NCBI GenBank assembly: GCA_022340585.1
Contig: JAJDNS010000044.1
Location: 1 to 64,000 of the forward strand
Source: Acidobacteriota bacterium
Lineage (GTDB): Bacteria > Acidobacteriota > Vicinamibacteria > Fen-336
Reading direction: 5' to 3'
Length of the DNA: 64,000 nucleotides
Shown: positions 57,526-64,000 of the stretch, piece after piece
Numbering within the stretch: the first letter of the stretch is position 1
Layout: each line of letters begins with the position of its first letter
Position numbers and translations under genes: made by a program
Notes under the pieces: model-generated
Database searches by the model: none
Seen by the model: the letters and a program-made list of their open reading frames with translations, nothing else
Told to the model about the DNA's origin: nothing

Positions 57526-57594
57526 AAACCCTCATTATAGCGGCCGGGCCCGGGAGTTGCGAGGACGGCAGAAGTGCCGTGATAATGAGGGGTT
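57526..57594. promoter_or_regulatory. Divergent promoters built on an inverted repeat
   Basis: Plus-strand GCCGTGATAATGAGGGGTT (57576-57594) and the minus-strand reading of 57526-57544, GCCGCTATAATGAGGGTTT, agree at 16 of 19 positions. Each contains a -10 (GATAAT plus, TATAAT minus). TTGCGA at 57557-57562 is an 18-nt-spaced -35 for the plus promoter, which ends 8 nt before ATG 57595 with no strong SD. Confidence 0.6.
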
Positions 57595-59082
57595 ATGGAA
57601 ATCACCACCCCGAGCCGCAGCTTCGGTGCCTTTCATCTTTCGGTCGACACTCTCCGGAGCCTCGAGGCGAAGGGCTATCGCACCCCCACCGACGTCCAGC
57701 ACGAATCCATCCCCCTCGCCCTCGAGGGCAAGGACCTGGTCGTCCAGTCGCGCACGGGGACCGGGAAGACCGCGGCCTTCGGCGTCCCCATCGTGGAGAA
57801 GGTCGACCTGGAGCAGGAGGGCGTCCAGGCGGTGGTCCTCACCCCCACCCGCGAGCTGGCCATCCAGGTCGCCCAGGAGATCACCGAGCTCGGGCAGGGC
57901 CGCGGCGTCAAGGTCGAGACCATCTACGGCGGCGATTCCATGGAGCGCCAGCTCGAGGGCATCCGGGCCGGGGCCCACGTGATCGTCGGGACCCCGGGCC
58001 GTGTCCTCGATCACCTCCGCCGGGGCACCCTGGACTTCAGCGGGGTGAAGACCCTGGTCCTCGACGAGGCGGACCGGATGCTCGACATGGGCTTCGCCGT
58101 CGAGATGGGGCAGATCATGGCCTACGTGCCGGAGGAGCGGCAGACGTTCCTCTTCTCGGCGACCGTGCCGGTGGGGATCCGCGGCCTCATCTACCACTAC
58201 CTGACCGAGCCGGAGTGGGTGCTTCTCTCCGAGGACGAGATCTACGTCAAGGAGGTCGAGCACGTCTACTGCCTGACCACCCGCCTGCAGAAGGACGCCA
58301 CCCTCTACAAGCTCATCGAGTACGAGCACCCGACGTCCTCGATGATCTTCTGCAACACCCGGGAGGAGACGCGCAAGGTCAGCACCTTCCTGGGGAACAA
58401 GGGGCTGGCGGTGGCCATGCTGTCCTCGGACCTGCCCCAGAAGAAGCGGGAGAAGGTCATGGGCCGCTTCCGGAACGGGGAGATCCGGCACCTGGTGACC
58501 ACCGACGTGGCCTCCCGGGGCATCGACATCGAGGACCTGTCCCACGTGTTCATCTTCTCCACCCCCGACTCACCCGAGCAGTACATCCACCGGGCGGGGC
58601 GCACCGGGCGGGTGGGGAAGACGGGACGCGCCATCAGCCTCCTGTCGGCCATGGACCTGATGAACTTCAACCGTCTCGTGAAGCGCTACCACGTGGACGT
58701 GAAGGAGATCCCGGTTCCCACCGACGAGGACGTCCAGGCCCGAAAGGCCGAGCGGGTGGTGGAATCGCTGGTCGAGGCGGGCCGGGCCCTGTCGCTCGAG
58801 GACTTCGCCGACCTGGGCCCGGTGGCTCGGGTGGTGGTGGAGCACGAGAGCCGCGAGCGGATCGTGGCCGCGCTGCTGAAGGGGCGCCTGGCCAAGGCCC
58901 CGGTGGTGGTCGACGAGGACGACGAGGAGGAGGGCTCGCTGCCGCCGCGGCGACGCTACGACAGTGGGGGGGGGCCAGGGCGGGGCGGCGGCGGTCGGAG
59001 AGACGGAGGACGGCGGGACGGCGGGCGTCGCGACGGAGGACGGCGGAACGGACGGGGCGGCCGGCGGGGGCCGCGGGGGTAG
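57595..59082 (+). CDS. DEAD-box RNA helicase with RGG-type tail
   Basis: 495 residues. FGAFHLSVDTLRSLEAKGY (Q-motif region), SRTGTGKTAAF (I), TPTRELAIQVA (Ia), VGTPGRVLDHL (Ib), LDEADRMLDMGF (II), FSATVP (III), SMIFCNTREET (IV), TTDVASRGIDI (V) and HRAGRTGRVG (VI). A short domain (about 350-440) resembles the start of a DbpA/CsdA RNA-binding module. The C-terminus is RDGGRRDGG-type repeats, usual for RNA binding in cold-shock DEAD proteins. Role: RNA unwinding in ribosome assembly or mRNA decay. Confidence 0.95.
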   Translation: MEITTPSRSFGAFHLSVDTLRSLEAKGYRTPTDVQHESIPLALEGKDLVVQSRTGTGKTAAFGVPIVEKVDLEQEGVQAVVLTPTRELAIQVAQEITELGQGRGVKVETIYGGDSMERQLEGIRAGAHVIVGTPGRVLDHLRRGTLDFSGVKTLVLDEADRMLDMGFAVEMGQIMAYVPEERQTFLFSATVPVGIRGLIYHYLTEPEWVLLSEDEIYVKEVEHVYCLTTRLQKDATLYKLIEYEHPTSSMIFCNTREETRKVSTFLGNKGLAVAMLSSDLPQKKREKVMGRFRNGEIRHLVTTDVASRGIDIEDLSHVFIFSTPDSPEQYIHRAGRTGRVGKTGRAISLLSAMDLMNFNRLVKRYHVDVKEIPVPTDEDVQARKAERVVESLVEAGRALSLEDFADLGPVARVVVEHESRERIVAALLKGRLAKAPVVVDEDDEEEGSLPPRRRYDSGGGPGRGGGGRRDGGRRDGGRRDGGRRNGRGGRRGPRG

Positions 59083-59195
59083 AGAGGCGAGGCTGCGGGG
59101 CGGAGAAGCGGGGAAGGCGCGGGCGGGAGAGAGCAGGAGGCCGCGGGGGCAGGCGGCGGGACGGAGAACCGGGGTCGGAGGTCGGAGGGGGAGAG

Positions 59196-59224
59196 GTTCA
59201 GAGTTCGCTGCGCGAACTCTGAAC
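59196..59224. terminator. 13-bp perfect hairpin between convergent genes
   Basis: GTTCAGAGTTCGC and GCGAACTCTGAAC flank a 3-nt loop. Its right end touches the stop codon of the AAA ATPase gene. No T tract on either side, so it is a hairpin barrier rather than a classic intrinsic terminator. The 113 bp before it (59083-59195) are purine-rich and hold nothing else. Confidence 0.6.
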
Positions 59225-60255
59225 TACAGGCGCCGGCGGAGCCAGCGCTCGAAGAGCCAGCTGGTCAGCCGGTAGCTGTCGCCGTCGCGGGTGAGGTAGC
59301 CCAGCATGGTCAGGCCGTAGAGGGGCACCTCGAGGGCCTCCTCACCCTGACCCGTGCCCGAGGCCAGCTCCCGCCGGGACCGGGTCCCCTCTCGCGCCAC
59401 CTCGGTGAGGAGGGCACGCTCCTCCTCGGCGAGCGTCTGGAAGTCCACCGAGAAGAAGTTGGCCACCATCTCGTCGGCGGCGAGCTGCTCGAGCGTGGCC
59501 GCGAGGTCCCGGTTCTCGAAGAGTCGGCTGGCGAGGAGCTGGACGAGAAAGGGGTGGCAGGCGGTGCGCTCGATGATCGTCTCCACCTCGTCGGGGGCGA
59601 AGGAGCCGCGGGCGAGGAGCGCGCGGCACTCGTCGGCGGCCAGGGGAGTCAGGTAGACGGGCGGGATGAACCCGTGCAGGAAGGGCGACGTTGCCAGGGG
59701 CACCTCGTCGTCGAGGCGGGCGAGGAGGCGCGTGGCGGTCACCACCGAGCGGACGTCCCCCCCCCGGGAGAGGACCCGCCGCATCCGGGCCAGGGTCGCG
59801 GGGTCGGAGCGGCCGACGACGAGAAGCTCTTCCGCCTCGTCCACGAGGAGCAGGAGACGCCACCCGCTGCGCACGGTCCGCCGGACGAGGTTCGCGAGCA
59901 TCTCCGCGATCGGCAGGCTCTCCAGCTCGTCCACGGTCACGTCGGTCGACCGGCGGAACGTCTCCGAGTCCTCGATGCTCGAGAGAAGGGTCTCGCCGAG
60001 CCCCCGGGCGTCGCCACTCCCCTGGAGATCCCAGTAGAGCGCGACGAAGGGGGTCTCCCGGCTTCGCTGGACCCGGTGCTCGATCTCCTTGAGCAGGCTG
60101 GTCTTGCCGAGTCGGCGGGCGCCGAGCACCCAGATGGAGTGGCGCTCTCCCTCCAGAACGTCCCGCATGATGGTGGACCGTCCGAAGAAGTCCTCGCCTC
60201 GGACCCAGCTTCCGACGATGAAGGGGTTGCGCTGCGCCGGCGTCGAAGTGGCCAT
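59224..60255 (-). CDS. AAA/STAND-type ATPase, soluble
   Basis: 343 residues. RNPFIVGSWVRGEDFFGRST precedes the P-loop VLGARRLGKTSLLKEIE; Walker B is RLLLLVDEAEELLV; sensor-like VVTATRLLARL. The C-terminal part (about 255-343) looks like a winged helix (TSRRELASG ... LTMLGYLTRDGDSYRLTSWL). This is the MSP/ATPase_2-like group. It starts 7 bp after the stop of the larger ATPase gene and shares the NP(F/Y)I-x-G-x-x-V ... FGR lead-in, so the two look paralogous and co-expressed. SD AGGGAG upstream. Confidence 0.8.
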   Translation of the reverse strand: MATSTPAQRNPFIVGSWVRGEDFFGRSTIMRDVLEGERHSIWVLGARRLGKTSLLKEIEHRVQRSRETPFVALYWDLQGSGDARGLGETLLSSIEDSETFRRSTDVTVDELESLPIAEMLANLVRRTVRSGWRLLLLVDEAEELLVVGRSDPATLARMRRVLSRGGDVRSVVTATRLLARLDDEVPLATSPFLHGFIPPVYLTPLAADECRALLARGSFAPDEVETIIERTACHPFLVQLLASRLFENRDLAATLEQLAADEMVANFFSVDFQTLAEEERALLTEVAREGTRSRRELASGTGQGEEALEVPLYGLTMLGYLTRDGDSYRLTSWLFERWLRRRL

Positions 60256-60262
60256 GGGCTCC

Positions 60263-62683
60263 CTAGTCTGCCACAGCCACGCCGCTGTCGGGGGGGGCCT
60301 CCGGCTCGCTCTCCTCCGTCTCCGCCTCGACCACCACTCTCGCGGCCTCCACGTCCTCGAGGCGGACGGTGAAGCGGCCCTGTTCGAGCATGTGGTTGAG
60401 GGAGTGGACGCAGTACTTCTGGACCAGGTAGGGCCGGAGCCGTGAGAGGTCGAGAATGCGTTCCACCGCCTCCGCCTTCCAGCGGAAGATGCCGGCCACC
60501 GGCTCGCGGATCAGGGCCTCGGCCTCCTCGCGGCTGAACGGCGAGAGCTGGATCTCGTCGAAGAAGTTGTACCAGGGGCTGACCTCGCTCTTCCAGCGTC
60601 TTCGTATCCCGACCCCGCTCATCACCGCCACGAGGTTCTCGGAGAAGCTCTTCATGAAGATGCCGCGCAGCCGCTGGTTCACGCTCTCCGAGTACTCGTT
60701 GAGGACGTCGACCTCGTCGAGCAGCAGGGCAAGCTTCACCCGGCGGCTCGTCCGCGTCTTCAGCTCCTCGATGACCTGCTTGAGGTCGTGGCTGAAGTCG
60801 CGCGCCTCGTAGCCGTCGGGCTCGGGTCGGAGCCGGAGCGACGCCCGCGTTTCGGCGGAGAGGTCGATGGTATCCGCGACCTCGGCCATCAGGGCGTGGA
60901 AGAACGTCTCCTCGGGAACTCCCTGGAGGTCGACGAACACCGGGAAGAACTGCCACTCGCCGGCCTCGTCCGAGGCGAGCACCTTGGACAGGTGGTGCAG
61001 GAAGGTGGTCTTCCCGATGCGCCGCTCGCCGGTGATCATCAGGCTGTTGCGGTGGAGCGTGCTCAGCATGCGGGCGGTGAGCTTCTCCCGTCCGTAGAAC
61101 ATGTGCTCGTCGAGGACGGGGGCTCCGGCAATGTAGGGATTGAACCGGCGACGCATGGCGCGACGCCGACGAAGACGGTGAGCCACCCAGCCCATGCCGA
61201 CCAGGCCCAGGGCGACCGCTCCCGCCGAGGGGAGGAACAACGGGGTCTCGTAGAAGAGCAGGCGCCGCTCGACGTTGATGGCCAGCGTGTGGGAGAGGCC
61301 GCCGGAGTCGGTCACGGTGACGGCGATCTCGTTCGGGCCCGGGTTGAGGGGCAGCTCCTGGACGAACGTCTGCACGCGCTTGGGGTTCACCGGGTCGTCC
61401 TCGGGGACGATCTCGGACACCAGCTGGCCTCCCACGTAGAACACCAGCTTCGCGATGGCCCGGTCGTCGGTGGCCACACCCCGCAGCGCCAGGGTGTCGG
61501 TCTCCACGATCGGCCCCTCCGACTCGAAGAAGAAGAGGTCCGGGCGCCGGTTCGGAAACCACCGGGCGAAGAGCTCCTCGCTGGTGCGCCGCTCCGCGGC
61601 GGCGAGGCGCTCGGCGGCCCGGGCGTGCCCGGGATCGAGCTGGAGGAGGCTCTCGAAGGCGACCTGGGCCTCGGGGAAGCGCCCCTCGGCCATGAGCTCC
61701 TCACCCCGGGCGGCCAGGCGCTCGATCTCGGCCCGCAGCTCGCGCTGGCCACGGAGGCGCTCGAGGATCTGCCGGTTCTCGGCAAGGAGCTTCCTGGCTT
61801 CGGCGTGGTCGGCGGCGGCCGCTTCGGTGAGTGGCCCGACCGCTTCCTCGTACTGGCCCGCGTCGAAGAGCTCGCGGCCTCGCGCGTACGCGGCCTGGAC
61901 CTGGGCCCGGGTCCGCGAGGCCTGGATCCGCTCGTCGGCCACCCGCTGGCCCTCGAGTGCCCGGGCGTTGCCCGGGTCGAGCTCGATCACCTCGTCGTAC
62001 GCCACCCTGGCCTCGGTCCACTGGCCCTCGGCGAGAAGCCGGTCCCCGTCGGCGAGGCGCTGGCGGATCCGGCGCGCCCGCGCGGTGTTCTCCCGTTCCG
62101 CCCGCTGGGCCTCCTGCAGTCGCTCCTGGTCGCGGGTGATGGCCTGCAGCGTCTCGGTATCGAGGTCCCCGGCCAGGATCGCCGCCTGGGCGAGGAGCGC
62201 CAGCGCCTCCTCCCACTCCCGTCGGCGCTCCAAGGCCCGGGCCTCGTTGCGCAGGCGCTGCATCTCCGCCCGAGCCAGCCGGCTCAGCCGCGCCCGGTGC
62301 GCGTTCTGGGCCTCGCTCCTCAGGCGCGCCAGCTCGGCGTGCTCGCTGCTCTCCGTCACCGCGCCGGCGTTCTCGGCCCGGTTGAAGGCCTCGATGGCCT
62401 CCAGGTACTTCTTCTGCCCCAGGAGGCAGCGTCCCATCTGGAAGTGGGGGAGGTAGTCCAGGAACTGCAGCCCGTAGGTCTGGATGTTCACCCCCGCCCG
62501 CGGGCGGAGTCGGAGCGCCTGGTCGAGGTTCTCCACGCAGGCGTCCCACTGCTCGGCGGGGATGTCCCGGTCCCGGGCCTGGAGGTAGAAGTCGTACCAC
62601 TCGTCCACGGCCCGGGCCGGCCCGGGGCCGAAGACGAGGAGAAGAAGGCAGACGACGCCGGCTCGCGTGGGCGCACCCGTCAC
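60263..62683 (-). CDS. Transmembrane ATPase: signal peptide, TPR-like array, Ig-like domain, membrane span, AAA domain
   Basis: 806 residues from GTG 62683. Signal peptide (VVCLLLLVFGPGPARA). About 30-370: helical TPR-like and coiled repeats (e.g. LLAEGQWTEARVAYDEVIEL, LMAEGRFPEAQVAFESLLQL). About 375-470: a beta domain with a bacterial Ig-like ending (LNPGPNEIAVTVTDSGGLSH). Span about 483-500, then RLRRRRAMRRR. About 508-790: ATPase (FNPYIAGAPVLDEHMFYGRE, P-loop ITGERRIGKTTFLHHL, Walker B VKLALLLDEVDVLNEYSE). Topology places the array outside and the ATPase inside, like a sensor. Function unknown. Confidence 0.8.
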   Translation of the reverse strand: MTGAPTRAGVVCLLLLVFGPGPARAVDEWYDFYLQARDRDIPAEQWDACVENLDQALRLRPRAGVNIQTYGLQFLDYLPHFQMGRCLLGQKKYLEAIEAFNRAENAGAVTESSEHAELARLRSEAQNAHRARLSRLARAEMQRLRNEARALERRREWEEALALLAQAAILAGDLDTETLQAITRDQERLQEAQRAERENTARARRIRQRLADGDRLLAEGQWTEARVAYDEVIELDPGNARALEGQRVADERIQASRTRAQVQAAYARGRELFDAGQYEEAVGPLTEAAAADHAEARKLLAENRQILERLRGQRELRAEIERLAARGEELMAEGRFPEAQVAFESLLQLDPGHARAAERLAAAERRTSEELFARWFPNRRPDLFFFESEGPIVETDTLALRGVATDDRAIAKLVFYVGGQLVSEIVPEDDPVNPKRVQTFVQELPLNPGPNEIAVTVTDSGGLSHTLAINVERRLLFYETPLFLPSAGAVALGLVGMGWVAHRLRRRRAMRRRFNPYIAGAPVLDEHMFYGREKLTARMLSTLHRNSLMITGERRIGKTTFLHHLSKVLASDEAGEWQFFPVFVDLQGVPEETFFHALMAEVADTIDLSAETRASLRLRPEPDGYEARDFSHDLKQVIEELKTRTSRRVKLALLLDEVDVLNEYSESVNQRLRGIFMKSFSENLVAVMSGVGIRRRWKSEVSPWYNFFDEIQLSPFSREEAEALIREPVAGIFRWKAEAVERILDLSRLRPYLVQKYCVHSLNHMLEQGRFTVRLEDVEAARVVVEAETEESEPEAPPDSGVAVAD

Positions 62684-62684
62684 G

Positions 62685-62760
62685 CTGAGGAGCGAACCGG
62701 CCCGCGGCCGGATGCCCTGGCCAAGGACACGATCCCGCCATGGCGAACGTGTCCTTGGCC
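62685..62760. repeat. Dispersed palindromic repeat, copy B
   Basis: GGCCAAGGACACG (62719-62731) and its exact complement CGTGTCCTTGGCC (62748-62760) make a perfect 13-bp hairpin with a 16-nt loop. 62706-62759 matches copy A (18276-18329) at 47 of 54 bases. Both copies are preceded by CTGAGGA(C/G)CGA(G/A)CCGG. Confidence 0.8.
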
Positions 62761-62778
62761 GGAGCTTCGTCCCCGGGC

Positions 62779-62965
62779 GTGCGACGAAGAATCTCTCGGT
62801 GGGAGTGCGAAGGGCACTTCGTCGCACGTCTAGACCGGCCTCCTCAGGACAGCGGCGCTGCTCCCGCAGGGGGTGCGATCGGTTCGAAAGGACCGGGGCC
62901 CGGGAGTGTGGCGAGATCCTTCGTCGCACGTCCAAGCCGGGCTCCTCAGGATAGCGGCGCTGCTC
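62779..62965. repeat. Direct 47-nt repeat and 11-bp inverted repeat
   Basis: 62817-62863 and 62919-62965 match at 42 of 47 positions (offset 102). GTGCGACGAAG (62779-62789) is the exact complement of CTTCGTCGCAC (62817-62827), which opens the first direct repeat. Together with copy B of the palindromic repeat this fills the whole 296-bp gap 62684-62979. Confidence 0.8.
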
Positions 62966-62979
62966 AATGACGAACGCCG

Positions 62980-64000
62980 CTACTTCTCGAACATCGCGGC
63001 GATGTGCGCGCCGCGGGCGGTGGATGTGAGGGGATCCGCGGACATCCGGATCTCGGAGATCTCGACGGGGAACCGGCGGCTGCGCAGGGCCCGTTCGAAG
63101 AGCTCCCGGAAGCCCCTGGGCTTGGCGGTGCCGCCGGAGAGAACGATGGGCAGAGCGCGATCGGTCTTGGGCAGGCTGTCCACCTGGGAGATGGCCCCGC
63201 GCAGGGTTTCCACCAGCGTCTCCACGACGTCCTCGTAGTAGATGTGGAGCGCCTTCTCGAGCTTGTCCCGGGGGCTGCGGGTCAGGTCGAGACCCTCCTC
63301 CTTGATGACCTTCACGCGGGTGGCGTGCTCGCCCACGGCCTCGCCCACCGAGCGGTCGATGAAGTCGCCGGCCTTGGGAAGCGAGACCATGATCGAGGGA
63401 ATCGACAGGAAGGCCAGGGTGGCGTTGCACATGCCGCCCCCGCAGGAGACGCCGATGCCGCTGAAGTTGTGATCCTCGAGCTCGGAGAAGATCACGGCCA
63501 GGCCCTCGTTGATCGCCATGGCCCGGTATCCCATGGACTGCAGGAACTTGCGCAGCGTCGCCTCGTGATACGTCAGCTGGGCCTCGCGCCCCGGGGGGGC
63601 CGCGGGCACGGAGAAGGCCAGCACCTCGTTGGCGGCGGTCGGCTTGGGGACCAGGGTCTTGAGGATCTGCTCCAGCACCGGCCACGCCAGCTTCTCGTTG
63701 GGGTTGATGAGCCCATCGGCCATCGTGCGGCGGGTCTCGGCGTTGAACATGTTCGCGAAGCGGTCCGTGGCCGAGCCGAAGATGACGATCTCGCCCCCGT
63801 CGCGAAAGTGGTGGATCTCGCTCTGCTGCGCGATCGTCCTCTCCGTCACCGGGGAGTAGGGGACGGGGATGAACGCATTCAGCTGGAACGAGCAGGCCAC
63901 GTCCTTGCTGTCCCGACGCGCGGCGACGACCTTGCTCGTCCCGACGTCGAGCCCCAGCGGGTGAGCCCCGGTCTTGACCAGGTCCTCGAGGGGCTCCGGA
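62980..64000 (-). CDS. Actin-like ATPase, N-terminus beyond the window
   Basis: About 340 residues visible. Actin-fold motifs: HPLGLDVGTSKVVAARRDSK (phosphate 1) near the right edge, MGYRAMAINEGLAVIFSE (connect 1), GIGVSCGGGMCNATLAF (phosphate 2, with Cys-Gly-Gly-Gly in place of Gly-Gly-Gly-Thr) and PIVLSGGTAKPRGFRELFE (adenosine). It is not a clear MreB, FtsA, ParM or MamK; a divergent actin-like/Hsp70-fold ATPase is the safe call. The codons before 63900 continue in frame past position 64000, so the true start is outside. It lies upstream of, and on the same strand as, the two AAA ATPase genes. Confidence 0.75.
   Translation of the reverse strand, partial: PEPLEDLVKTGAHPLGLDVGTSKVVAARRDSKDVACSFQLNAFIPVPYSPVTERTIAQQSEIHHFRDGGEIVIFGSATDRFANMFNAETRRTMADGLINPNEKLAWPVLEQILKTLVPKPTAANEVLAFSVPAAPPGREAQLTYHEATLRKFLQSMGYRAMAINEGLAVIFSELEDHNFSGIGVSCGGGMCNATLAFLSIPSIMVSLPKAGDFIDRSVGEAVGEHATRVKVIKEEGLDLTRSPRDKLEKALHIYYEDVVETLVETLRGAISQVDSLPKTDRALPIVLSGGTAKPRGFRELFERALRSRRFPVEISEIRMSADPLTSTARGAHIAAMFEK

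Noticed and set aside
59083-59195. Purine-rich tract after the helicase gene as a possible coding tail
   Set aside because: The helicase stops cleanly at 59082 after an RGG tail, and the tract continues only simple GGCGGGA-type sequence.
1-64000. CRISPR array, complete insertion sequence, prophage, rRNA
   Set aside because: No regularly spaced identical repeats, no transposase or integrase, no phage structural gene and no rRNA-like stretch were found on either strand.

Overview
The window is about 70% G+C and densely coded on both strands. The organism is Gram-negative: it carries lpxA, a TonB-dependent receptor, lipoproteins and many exported proteins. Large multihaem cytochromes, a decayed Ser/Thr kinase fused to TolB/PD40-type repeats, a DUF1080 protein and a DUF4397 lipoprotein would suit an Acidobacteriota-like lineage. 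A myxobacterial or other deltaproteobacterial-grade lineage is possible, and no rRNA or tRNA gene is present to settle it.

Layout. 1-9640: a broken kelch gene, a DinB protein, an exported PLP enzyme, an 11-haem cytochrome c fused to cytochrome b, then a GNAT, a DUF1080 protein, an acyltransferase-SGNH protein, a Rap1a-like protein and a PilZ protein. 9780-13140: a 19-haem cytochrome, its cytochrome b partner and a small cytochrome c. 13490-27170: a BldC-like regulator, small unknown genes, a TonB receptor, an FHA-GAF-SpoIIE phosphatase, a GGT-like enzyme, an M20 peptidase, HtpX, LpxA and a membrane-fused spermidine synthase-like protein. 27427-42087: a complete uptake or reversible [NiFe]-hydrogenase operon of the Hyb type (small subunit, HybA, HybB, large subunit, HybD), then three inserted genes (membrane protein, Rieske lipoprotein, SDR fused to an RsbRD-like domain), then hypF-C-D-E-A-B and a nickel permease-like gene. 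Almost every junction overlaps as ATGA, GTGA or TGATG. A HisKA-receiver-cyclase gene follows 10 bp later.

43827-52300: tsaC-like and rlmN-like genes, gspAB, an alpha/beta hydrolase, an M14 carboxypeptidase and a SnoaL-like protein. 52300-55092: a decayed, repeat-rich interval with a kinase pseudogene, palindromes, direct repeats and a DUF4397 lipoprotein. 55093-59224: an ABC-F ATPase, a YggX-like protein and a DEAD-box helicase. 59224-64000: two related AAA ATPases, one with a signal peptide, TPR-like array and membrane span, downstream of an actin-like ATPase that runs off the window.

How the parts fit: H2 oxidised in the periplasm by the Hyb enzyme would pass electrons through HybA and HybB to quinone. 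The two multihaem cytochrome/cytochrome b units are plausible quinone-linked partners for other acceptors or donors, which is inference. The least familiar systems are the three-gene insert inside the hydrogenase operon and the actin-like/TPR-AAA/AAA group at the right end. Several dispersed palindromic repeats and a recurrent leaderless-type promoter pattern (a -10 box 6-9 nt from the start codon) cut across the window.
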